This document shows positions 54,969 through 64,000 of a stretch of 64,000 nt of DNA, piece after piece (position 1 is the stretch's first letter; the number at the start of each line of letters is the position of its first letter). Location: NCBI GenBank assembly GCA_031001845.1, contig JARNGD010000158.1, forward strand, positions 1-64,000, read 5' to 3'. Under the pieces are notes generated by a model. That model was not told the DNA's origin. It made no database searches and saw only the letters and a list, made by a program, of their open reading frames with translations. Both the position numbers and the translations under genes were made by a program. The stretch comes from Achaetomiella virescens. Its lineage: Eukaryota; Ascomycota; Sordariomycetes; Sordariales; Chaetomiaceae.

Positions 54969-56320
54969 TCAGGCGGTCTTCTCCTGTAGCCTTCCTGAGC
55001 GCCGCCTACCCAGCTCTGGCCTGTCGTTTGTGGCAGGTGTCGCTTGCGCCTTCGCCGCCTTCGCCTCGCGTGCTGCTGGCGGCTTCTTTGGAGCACCTCT
55101 TATCTTCTTCGTCGGCTGCTGTTCATCCTCAGCCTTCCTCTTTTTCTTGTTCTGGGGCCCATCTTCATCCTTCTTCACCGCTCTTGTCCTTGCCGCCTTC
55201 TTCGGCTTCACCTCCTCCTCATCAGATTCGACGAGTTTCCTCCTTGACACCCGGCACAATTCGGCCGCTCTTTCTGAAGCTCCGGCACGTAACAGCTTGT
55301 CCTTCCACCAACCGTAAGGAATGCCAGCTTCTCACCGCTGGGAAGATGGCCAACAGCCCCTTTGACCCCTTGCCCCATCGGTAGTGGAATAGCCAGTTCT
55401 TGGGAAATTCGTCGGAATCCCCGAGCTTGTCGACAGCAAACTGACAAACATAACGGATGGACTCGTAGAGTTTCTTGATCTGCTCGTCGTTGAAGTCGTC
55501 GCAGTATTGTTCGGGGTGAAGTTTGGCCTGGTAGAGGACTTCGTCCCCAACCCAGTTACCGATCCCGCTGATGACGCTCTGGTCGAGGATGAGGGCCTTG
55601 ATCGGCACATGTCGGGAATGCATTTTCTCTCGTAGATACTCCTCAGTAAAGACGTCGGTGTCAACAACCGGGTCTGGCCCGTTTTCCACGAGAGGCGAGA
55701 ACTTCCTGATACTCTCGCCTGGGCAGTCCACCAGGCGCACGCGGCCGAAGCGTCGGGGGTCTGTGAAGGCGACTTCGACTGCCGGGTCTTCGGTCTTGAG
55801 GTGGAACTTCCAGTACTTGGGCGGCCAGGCAACCACGTCCTCTTCTTTCATCTTTTTGTAGTAGTTGGAGTATGCCGTCCGCTCGCCCTTGATGTGAATC
55901 CAGCCTGAAGGGAATTTAGCGACCAGCAGGAGACATTATGATGGGACAACATACCAGTCATGCCAAAATGCATTACGGGATGGGGCGGCTTGTCAAGTAC
56001 GAGCCTTATGCAAGTCAGCCGTTATAGCAGAGGCTCGTGAATATCAGACTGCGCACCAGAAGTATTTGCCTTGTGTTCCGGCGGAGACAACCTTCTTGCC
56101 GATCAAGGCGGCGGCAACTTCTGTCCCGGTGGTCCCAACTTTGCCAAATACATTGCTGTCTTCTATCGCCTGAGCGCTCTTGATCGTCTTCCCGACCAAG
56201 TGCTGGCGTAGATATTGAACTATCCTGGCGACTGTGATGAGTTTGTCAGCAGAGCGCGACGGGTGCGTCGGGGAGACGAGCAAGTCGTCGGTTGGTCATA
56301 CTCTCGGCAATCTCGGGCAT
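54969..56320 (-). CDS. fpg1: Formamidopyrimidine-DNA glycosylase (Fpg/Nei family)
   Basis: Base-excision repair glycosylase/AP lyase for oxidised bases. Exon 1 (56320-56302) encodes MPEIAE, placing the catalytic Pro and Glu directly after the initiator Met. After an intron: ARIVQYLRQHLVGKTIKSAQ, EDSNVFGKVGTTGTEVAAAL and TQGKYFW. A short exon near 55950-55990 gives VMHFGMTGWIH. Then KEEDVVAWPPKYWKFHLKTE, DPRRFGRVRLVDCPGESIRK, GPDPVVDTDVFTEEYLREKM, IKALILDQSVISGIGNWVGD (helix-two-turn-helix) and FPKNWLFHYRWGKG. No Cys4 zinc finger is seen, as in zincless fungal members. A Lys/Arg-rich tail follows (KKKRKAEDEQQPTKK), possibly nuclear targeting, ending at 54969. Breaks: a missing base at 55366-55370 and one near 55270. 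Confidence 0.92.
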
Positions 56321-58931
56321 GATGGTCAATTCCTGCAGACGAGGGGATAGAAAAGTGCCGTGTTCCAGAAACCGACTGGTTGCTCCAAAAAGACGAGGTC
56401 AACGCGTGACTGAGAGACGTCGTGAAGCGGTGGAGATGGGACGAGATGCGATACGCGAACCAGAAACGACAGCACGTGACTTTGGCCGAAGCCAACCAAG
56501 CTCCACCAGCACGCGGAAATTTCCCCCTTCTCCACCTGCACGGCCAAGCTTCAAAAACTCTGAACCTGCAACATTTTCAGAGATTCTTCCAATTCCAAAC
56601 ACCATCTTCGCAACCGGCTTCTGGTAAGTGCCTATTTTCTCTTCGCGCAACGCAGCAGGCGGCAATTGCCTGATGACAACCCAATACCGCAAACTAGAGT
56701 CTTTGATCTACGGACATGAAACTAGAAATTGATACGTCAGTCTGATCACTGTCGCTGCTGCTGTCGCGTTTCCACGAACCCGAATACGCCGCCCAGAAGC
56801 TAATAAAAAGCAAGACTCTAGCTTCCCACGAGCACTAGTCGCCGGTTGGACATCGAAGGATGGCTCTGGGCATTGCACCGTCGCCAGGTTGAGGCTGTGT
56901 GTTGGCCGGACTCGGCGCGGCCTTGACGATCAGCTCAGCTCCTAGCAGGCCGGAGGGAGTATCGAAAGGTTAGTACACGACACTGCTCCCCAGGATCGGT
57001 TCCGTGATGAACATTTCTTTGCTTCGGCAAGTTGGAATTACCGACTGAACTCGCCGTGAAGAAAACAACTGGCTGTTTCTGATTTTTCTGGTCATCTGCG
57101 TTGGCACAATTCTATCTTCTGTCTTCACACGCTGACCAGTGGCCTGCAGATGCAGTCATCTCCTGAGTAAGTCGGCAGCTTCTTTGCAACTCTCGACATG
57201 CTTCAATGATGAAGCGGCACTGGGCTCCGAATACACCACATGAGCAGACATGCCACTTTTGCGACAGGCCTAGAAAACCTCGTCCACTGATCAGCATCCA
57301 TCGGGATCCTTTTGCCTCGACTGCATCGGGAACCGGGCTAATCATTCTTGGAAAGATGGGCATTGTGACGGCGTCAACTGCAGGTCACGAACAACCTGGG
57401 TGGTAAGTTGCCTTTGCAGTCTTCCTACATTCTTTTTTGTGATGACCCTTAGATGACGAGTCTGACTCGGGATTCCCGCTGAAGACAACCTTTTTAACTA
57501 CCATTCATGCATTTCTGATATTCTTGTCGAGCGTTTGCAATTGCGTTGGCGATGACGAGCCCTCGCTGACCGTTTCCCAGGGAGCTTGGCAACTTCGCAG
57601 CCACCCCCACACAACCCGATTTCCTCGTGTGATGGTATGTTGTGTTTTATCTCAAGCCTCCCGCTTCGCTGCCCTTACCATGATGACTCGACTTTAACAT
57701 TGACAAGCATATGTCAGAGCTCACGCGAAGATGACATCGTCCTGCCTGATTCTTCCCCCGTCACATCACAGCTCAGTTTCACCGCAGCATGAATATATGC
57801 TGACCCTTGCAGATTCTCTCCTACGTAGTTGGAAACAGTGCCATCGACCCCGAGATTTGAGCCAGCACAAGCAGTGGTGAGCATCATTCTCTTTCTTCGC
57901 CTTGACCCATCCGACTTCAATGATGATTCCAATTTTATCACGACGGTCTACATAGCTTATGCCTTGATGATATTGCCGGTGACACGGCAGGAATTCTGAC
58001 AGAAGACGTCTCTGCGGCTTGCTATCTCAATCGTTTGCGAGCCTCAAGCTAACGTGTACAAGAATACAGGAGGGTCGTCGTGGTTCTCGCTCGAACATGA
58101 TTCAGGCATCAGGTCAGTCCCTCGCATACTAACACGTCCAGCATTGCCCTGTGTGCCCTTCGTAATTTTCACTGGCTTGTCTGTGATCAGATCCCGCTGT
58201 GTTACTCCACGGGTCATGGAGACTCCCAGGGCGGCAATCAGTCTCATGGTGATATGCCTCTACGCATGGCAAGATAGTACCTGACAGAATAATACATGAC
58301 CAATGTACCAGCGTTGATGGTTCCCTCGTTCTGCCTGGTGATTGTATGCCCATGTTGGCAAACGCCACCTTCCGAGCTTGTTCTAAACCTCAACCTCGTG
58401 TAAAGAGCGCAAGATCATCCGGAAATCCCGTGTGTGAAAGACCGAGGCTCCGATCCATCGCCAATGCCTCTCATTTCTTGCAATCTCCATGGCTCATATT
58501 TTGAGAGACCCGCTTGTCAGTGACGCAGATCTTGACCATTGGTCCAAGTGTTGACACTGCGATCTGGCAGGCTCATATTCTGACCAGGAGAAGAAGGGAA
58601 GACCCCAGCAACAGCACCGGTAACATTCTCGATCTGCGTGCCTGCCTTGCTGGAATTAGGGCTGGCAGCACCGGTTCTCTCCATAGACAAGATATTCACC
58701 GTCGATACGAAGATCAGTAGGGTTCTGGTAGAGATCGTCTGAATAAAACAGGAATTCGGACCAGATCACAGTGAGAGCTTTATGAACCCGTTTCCAAGCA
58801 GAGTGGTAACTAAAGCCATAAACTCCATTCAGGGTATCAACGCGCCTAGCAGCAGCTTAGCAGAGCAAACAAACTCCCGTCCCAAACCCTAAGTCCCCAT
58901 ACCCATTTCTCTCTTCATCCCTAACCTGAGA
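56321..58931. other. Gene-poor 2.6-kb region
   Basis: No recognisable coding sequence. Frames are short (under 85 codons) on both strands, and none has domain-like content. No tRNA or transposon signature was found. Confidence 0.5.
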
Positions 58932-59950
58932 TCAGAACCCGGTCTCAGCCGTGATATCACACATAAACCCAACCGATAGGTTATACGCTCCACCAAACCC
59001 ATCATCCCAGCCCGGCACCTTGACGGGGATGATGGTCACCAAATTGACAAACGCCTCGCCACTCTTCTTGTAGTTGACCACTTCAACTTGCACCTCCCGG
59101 TCTCTTTCCACCGCCTCCTTCATCGTTCTCACCACCTCCATGTCAACGCCATGTCCCCTACTCTCTTTCAGCCCCCTCCTAACCACTTCCCACCCTGCAA
59201 GTGGCATCCCAAATCCGTTCGTACTAGTACTTCCAGATATGGTCGGCACAGCGGCTTCAGTGGGTAGTCCTGCCGTCCCCGCCATCAACGCTCCTGTTGA
59301 CATCGATATCCCAGTTGACATTCCCGGTGTCAACAGCCCCATGCCAGTCGCCGTTGCAGCTCTGGTTCCGATGCCAGTCAACGTCCCTTGTCCTTGCATC
59401 AACAGTGGTTCAGTGAAACGCGGAGCAGCAGCAGCAGCAGGCGGCGGAGCCTGCAGAAACCGACAGTTTCGTCCCAGCACTTCCTGCTGGCGATACCCCG
59501 TCAGTAGGGTGAACCCCTCCGACGTGTAGATGATGGGCTGGTCGGGTTGCAGCAGGTCACAGACGACGATGGCACAGGAGGCGTCGACGGCACCGAGGTG
59601 GATGGAGGGGTTTGGGCGGGCGTGGATGTAGGCCTGCCGGGTAGCAGTCAGTAGTAGTTGGGGGATGGTGGTTGAGACAGTGAAAACGGGAGACTGACGA
59701 GGATGGTGAGAACGTCCAGGCCGCTGTGGGAGTAGAGGCCTGGGTGGATGATGGAGTCGAAGGTACGGGTGCGTTTGGAGTGTGCTGTCGTACGCTGTCG
59801 TACTGTCAGTGGTGGGGAGAATAGTAAGGAGAGAGAACCGGGGCGTACCATGAGCGCGTGTTCTTCCCATGGATTGGGCAGGGTTGCCAATGCGGTATTC
59901 ATGATCGAGTTGGTACCGTTTGATGGAAGAGACAACGGATAGTTGGGCAT
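58932..59950 (-). CDS. VIVID/ENVOY-type LOV blue-light photoreceptor, variant
   Basis: Small flavin-binding PAS/LOV protein of the VVD/ENV1 group that tunes white-collar light responses. Three in-frame exons: 59950-59849, 59794-59699, 59633-58932 (299 residues). The N-cap aligns with VVD: HPGLYSHSGLDVLTIL, then HARPNPSIHLGAVDASCAIV and VCDLLQPDQPIIYTSEGFTL, LTGYRQQEVLGRNCRFLQAP. The adduct-forming Cys (GRNCRFLQ) and both N-terminal cysteines are kept. A roughly 100-residue Gly/Ala/Thr/Met-rich insertion follows FLQ, where VVD has an 11-residue loop. Then VDMEVVRTMKEAVERDREVQ, VEVVNYKKSGEAFVNLVTII and AYNLSVGFMCDIT. In the last strand VVD has GFQC, and here the flavin-contacting Gln is Met. 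Splicing is clean and there is no frame break. Confidence 0.92.
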
Positions 59951-61655
59951 GTCTTTACTAACGACGCATCAGATGGGGAGTGTTTGGAAAAGGCTCTTGT
60001 CTTGTCATATCCGGTGGCTTTCGAACTCAAAAGTGTCCCAGGAAGGCATCCTGTGTCCATGTCTCGGGCCACAAATATACAACTCGCATAAGGCAGCTCC
60101 ATACGGTCGGTACTCCTGTTTATGTTGACATCAGGAGAGCTCAGAGTCTGACTTGCCAATGGCGCACCAAATCAGGAACATCTCACGAGCACACGGTCGT
60201 CAAGTATGGCAGATCCTAGCCGCGGATCGAGCATTATGCAGTCGATCGAACCGTGGGAACATGCGGAAGCACGTGTCCAGATGGAGGTGTACCCCCCTGG
60301 CCTGAGAAAGACATGGCCGCACAGGATGAAAACGGTAGGCCCAATCCGAGCAGTCTCGGGCGCGAGAAGGGAAGCAGACACCGCTTTCAGCTGATGCTGG
60401 CTATTGCAGTCATGCCGCTGCGAAGTTGTGACGTGGCGTGGTGGGTTTGCCGCATGGGTGGGTTTGGCGATAGGCTTGGTTCGTCCCGATCGTGAGAGTC
60501 CTCGGTCGCTACCTGGATCGGGCCCATCGGGCAGCTCGAAGAACGAGGAACGGCCCACCTTAGGTAGTGGGCGATTGTCCGGACCCAATCCAAGCGACAG
60601 ATAGAAGCTCATCCTCGCGATGGGACGAACCTCGTGGAAGAAGCCGAAACTGCGATTGCCTCCTCGATTTGGAACGCTGGTAGGGGCTAGCTTGGATCTC
60701 TTCAGGGAGATGGCGTTACGAAGGACACACCAAACTTGTCTTCTAGTTCCCATTTTTGGGAGCAATTGGGATGGTTACTCCAGACCCATTCTCCTTTTAC
60801 AGACTCCATAACGGCCATTGAGACTGCGACAGAGATGAGTCTTCCAAGAGCGGCGACGGTGTCAACAAGCGCACCTGTGATGCGGCATCCCGCCTCGGGC
60901 CATCGCCCGCAACATTCGGGTTGCCGTCCTCGCTCAGTCCACCGTAGTTGACTGTACCGCGAATCGACCCCGAGGAATACCGTATTTTCGGTACATCTTT
61001 TCCGATCAACTGGGGCGTTCAGAGAGCTGCCGGATCTTGGACGCCACCAGAGGCGGATGATGTTGACTTCAGGTGACGGGAGAATTGGTCTCTTTCGTCA
61101 TGAGGCTAGCAGGGGTCGCTCGGGAACACTACTCAGATGCTAACCCATTTTTGGAAACGTCTCAGTTTCTACCCACCCTTTGCAGATCCGTCCCTACTTT
61201 CAAGCTCCATACGGTAGACTTCGTTGGTTCCTGATTCTTAGAGGCTGGAATTTACACAAGGAAAATAAAAAGAGTAAATTTTGATGCGGACTCGTCGGTC
61301 TTCGGTGCCTGTTGGCGTACATGAAGTAATCGCGGCCCAGCAACCTCAACAGATGGCGGCCTGCACCGCAAGCACTGGAATGGGGCACAGCCCCCCTTGA
61401 ACAGTCACCCAACCTGCATTGAACATCAGCACAGAGCCAACAAAACTGAAGATGGAGGGCTTGTCGTCCTGGCTCACGGCAGCCACTTGAGCGTTGTTTA
61501 CTCCTTGGATAGATTTGACTCGCATCGAGTCACATCGAGTCACATCGAATAGTCACAGGCGACAGTCCTGGAGGGAACTTGGATGATATAAATTGGTCCT
61601 CTCTGCCACTTTGACTGCCGTTGCATCTCACTAGTGTTACAAGTCGACAGATGCC
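59951..61655. promoter_or_regulatory. Divergent upstream region, LOV gene / ValRS
   Basis: 1.7 kb without a recognisable gene. A frame of 198 codons on minus (60172-60765) is not protein-like. At 61521-61550 three tandem near-copies of a 10-mer (CGCATCGAGT/CACATCGAGT/CACATCGAAT) lie about 110 bp upstream of the ValRS start. AGTCAC also recurs here. Confidence 0.4.
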
Positions 61656-64000
61656 ATGGATTCTGCGGGCAGATACGGGCCAACACAGGCTGCTGCTGCT
61701 ATTGCAGCAAAGAGTGACAAGAAAGGCATGTGCACTTCATTCTTCTCTGGCTCCTGTGGAGCGAATGCTCATCCATCTGTATCTTGCAGCAGAAAAAGAG
61801 CGCCAGAAGGCGGAGAAGGCCATGAAGTTTGCAAAGAAGCAAGAAAAGCAACAGGCTGCCGTCGCTGCGACCACGAAGGCCACAAAGATGCCCAACCGTA
61901 CTGATCACCTGCCCAAGTATGTCGAAAAGACGCCGCATGGCGAGAAGAAGAGTCGGTGGCCCTGAGGGACTCTGTTCCTGCCCCTCACTAAGTTGCTTCC
62001 TCAGTCCTCGGCTCCCTTGATTCACCCCATCACTTCGCATACATCCCCAGTGTTGTCGAGTCCGCGTGGGACGCATGGTGGACAAAGATGGGATTCTTCG
62101 AGCCCGAGTTTACGAAAGATGGCCAGAACCTCGGGCCCAGAGCCTTCGTCATCCCCATCCCCCCTCCAAACGTCACTGGTGCCTTACACTGTGGCCATGC
62201 CCTAGGAACGGCCCTCCAGGATCTGGTCATCCGCTGGCACCGCATGAGAGGTTACACCACTCTCTACCTTCCCGGATGTGACCACGCGAGCATCAGCACC
62301 CAGACCGTGGTTGAGAAAATGCTGTGGAGAAGGGAACGCAAAACCAGGCACGATCTGGGCCGGGAGAAATTCTTAGAGAGGGCGCTGGGGTGGAAAGACG
62401 AGTAAGCCGCCCCGTCCTGGTTCATACCGTCGGCTTCAAGAGCCAGGCTCATCCTTCGACAGATACCATTCGAAAATCAACAACGTTTTGCATCGACTTG
62501 GAGGCTCTTTCGACTGGAGCCGGGAGGCGTTCACCATGGACCCCAAGATGAGCGAGGCGTTCATTGAAGCTTTCGTTCGCCTTCATGATGATGGACTAAT
62601 CTATCGGTCGAACCGGCTGGTCAACTGGTGTGTCAAGCTCAACACAACAGTCTCCAATCTCGAAGTGGAAACAATGGAGCTCCCCGGTCGTACACTCCTA
62701 AGCGTCCCGGGATATGATCGAGAGATTGAGTTCGGCGTCTTGACATACTTCAAATATCCCATCGATGGATCCGACGAAACCATCACTGTCGGCACCACCC
62801 GGCTGGAGACCATGCTCGGAGATACAGCCATCGCAGTCCACCCCAATGACAGTCGGTACACTCACCTCGTCGGAAGATTTGCTCGGCACCCCTTCATTGA
62901 CCGCTTGGTCCTGATTATTGCTGACGCTGTCGCCGATCCTGAGTTTGGAACTGGTGCCGTGAAGATCACACCTGCTCACGACGCTGACGACTTTGCCGTC
63001 GGGGCCCGCCATAATCTGCCTTCCATCAACATTCTGAATGATGACGGCACCATGAACGGCAATACCGGAAAGTTCGAGGGGCAGAAGCGTTACGATGTTC
63101 GATATGTTCTCCAAGAAGAGCTCGCCAACTTGGGCCTGTTAGTCAAGGAGGAGCCCAATCCAATGTCAATCAAGCTCTGTGCGAAGAGCAAGGACATCAT
63201 CGAACCTGTGATGAAGCCGCAGTGGTGGATGAAAATGTCGGATTTTGCAGGTCCTGCCATGACGGCTGTTCGAAACGGACAGATCAAGATCAGCCCCGAA
63301 ACCGCCAGGAAGAGTTATTTCCAGTGGTTAGAGAACATCAACGACTGGTGTTTGTCGCGACAGCTCTGGTGGGGCCACCAGATTCCAGCGTATCTTGTCA
63401 CCATCGCAGGTGAACCAAGCGAGACAAGTTCCGAAGGCCGGTGGGTCGTCGCTCGAAATGAGGCTGAAGCGAGAAAAGGCACAGGGGCTATTTCCAGGAA
63501 AAGAGGTTGTCCTGGAGAGGGATCCGGATGTGCTTGATACCTGGTTTTCGTCGGCGCTGTGGCCTTTTGCGACGCTGGGCTGGCCGCGGGAGACACAGGA
63601 AATGCGGAATACCTTCCCGACGAGTGTCTTGGAGAGTGGATGGGACACATTGTTCTTCTGGATCGCAAGGATGATCATGCTCAGCCTGAAGATGACGGGG
63701 CAGATACCGTTTCGGGAGGTGTACTGCCACTCGCTTATTCGGGATGCCCAAGGTCGCAAAATGTCGAAGTCTCTCGGTAACGTGATTGACCCAGTGGCGG
63801 CCATGGAAGGCATTACCCTTGAGGCACTACAAGAGAGCCTCAAAGCTGGAAACCTCGATGAGACGGAGCACGAAATTGCTAGCAAGAACCAGAAGCTGTC
63901 CTTCCCGCATGGCATTCCCGAGTGCGGAGCCGATGCCCTGCGGTTTTCGCTGATCAACTACACTACTGGCGGTAAAGTTCTCCACGCTCACAGTCTTTGC
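61656..64000 (+). CDS. Valyl-tRNA synthetase, diverged copy (3' end beyond window)
   Basis: Class I synthetase charging tRNA-Val. The start at 61656 gives MDSAGRYGPTQAAAAIAAKS. Introns: 61726-61789 (GC donor), 61952-62004, 62402-62462. Then EKERQKAEKAMKFAKKQEKQ, VVESAWDAWWTKMGFFEPEF, FVIPIPPPNVTGALHCGHAL (HIGH site read as HCGH), YLPGCDHASISTQTVVEKML, KINNVLHRLGGSFDW and RSNRLVNWCVKLNTTVSNLE. The editing domain reads TTRLETMLGDTAIAVHP and EFGTGAVKITPAHDADDF. Then come QWLENINDWCLSRQLWWGHQ, DVLDTWFSSALWPFATLGWP and GRKMSKSLGNVIDP (KMSKS). An extra A at 63474-63477 breaks the frame. Several near-invariant positions differ from usual eukaryotic ValRS (PGFDHAG reads PGCDHAS), suggesting a paralogue. 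No targeting sequence is obvious at this start. Confidence 0.9.
61726..61789 (+). other. GC-AG intron in ValRS gene
   Basis: The 64-bp intron begins GCATGT and ends TTGCAG. Splicing joins AAA G with CA to read KKAEKERQK, the expected family sequence; no GT donor nearby restores the frame. Confidence 0.65.

Noticed and set aside
484..63480. Wholesale pseudogenisation (for example by RIP) as the cause of the broken frames
   Set aside because: Breaks are 1-base indels rather than C-to-T/G-to-A transitions, there is no AT-rich bias, and intact genes are interspersed with broken ones.
1..64000. Biosynthetic gene cluster, CRISPR array or intact transposon
   Set aside because: No PKS/NRPS/terpene genes, no regularly spaced repeats, and no transposase or reverse-transcriptase motifs recognised on either strand.

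Overview
The window is nuclear DNA of a filamentous ascomycete (Pezizomycotina, most likely Sordariomycetes). Support: 50-200 bp spliceosomal introns, GC-rich coding sequence, and single-copy fungal genes including a VIVID/ENVOY-type LOV photoreceptor, an AcuK/ERT1 gluconeogenesis regulator, a YAP1-type bZIP factor, an ExgD-type membrane GH5 glucanase, FMP52 and mL41. Genus and species cannot be read from the sequence.

Layout. 0.5-8.4 kb (minus): cytochrome b5, two uncharacterised genes next to a 7-bp minisatellite, a decayed Hsp70-like relic (plus strand), actin-capping protein alpha, branched-chain ketoacid dehydrogenase E1 beta. 9-21 kb (plus): exo-beta-1,3-glucanase D, a DHA1 MFS transporter, then 3 kb without a gene and the AcuK-like regulator. 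21.5-33.7 kb: riboflavin kinase and FMP52 (minus), TSR2 (plus), BSD-domain protein (minus), AP-1 factor (plus), YANK kinase (minus). 33.7-37.3 kb is nearly empty. 37.3-51.2 kb is dense: small mitochondrial protein, RING protein, HSL-type esterase, mL41, UTP14, RIB3, COQ3 and an uncharacterised membrane protein. 51.2-64 kb: cupin, Fpg/Nei DNA glycosylase, VIVID-like LOV protein and a diverged valyl-tRNA synthetase cut by the window edge. Divergent pairs share upstream regions: BCKDHB/exgD, FMP52/TSR2, BSD/AP-1, RING/esterase, mL41/UTP14, RIB3/COQ3, LOV/ValRS.

The strongest overall signal is technical. Most conserved genes carry one or more single-base gains or losses, mainly at short homopolymers or doubled bases, that break an otherwise conserved frame. 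The same proteins lack a matching load of nonsense or missense damage, and several neighbours (AcuK, RIB3, mL41, cupin, LOV) are intact. This looks like uncorrected sequencing or assembly indels rather than mass pseudogenisation. Coordinates below give the gene span as it would be without these breaks, and each entry lists its breaks.

The genes are mostly core metabolism and housekeeping: riboflavin/FMN synthesis (FMN1, RIB3), ubiquinone (COQ3), ribosome biogenesis (UTP14, TSR2, mL41), valine/leucine/isoleucine catabolism (BCKDHB) and stress/light/carbon regulators (AP-1, LOV, AcuK). I found no biosynthetic cluster, CRISPR array, intact transposon or tRNA. The most interesting biology is the LOV protein, with a ~100-residue insertion and a Met where the flavin-contacting Gln is expected, and the diverged ValRS copy.
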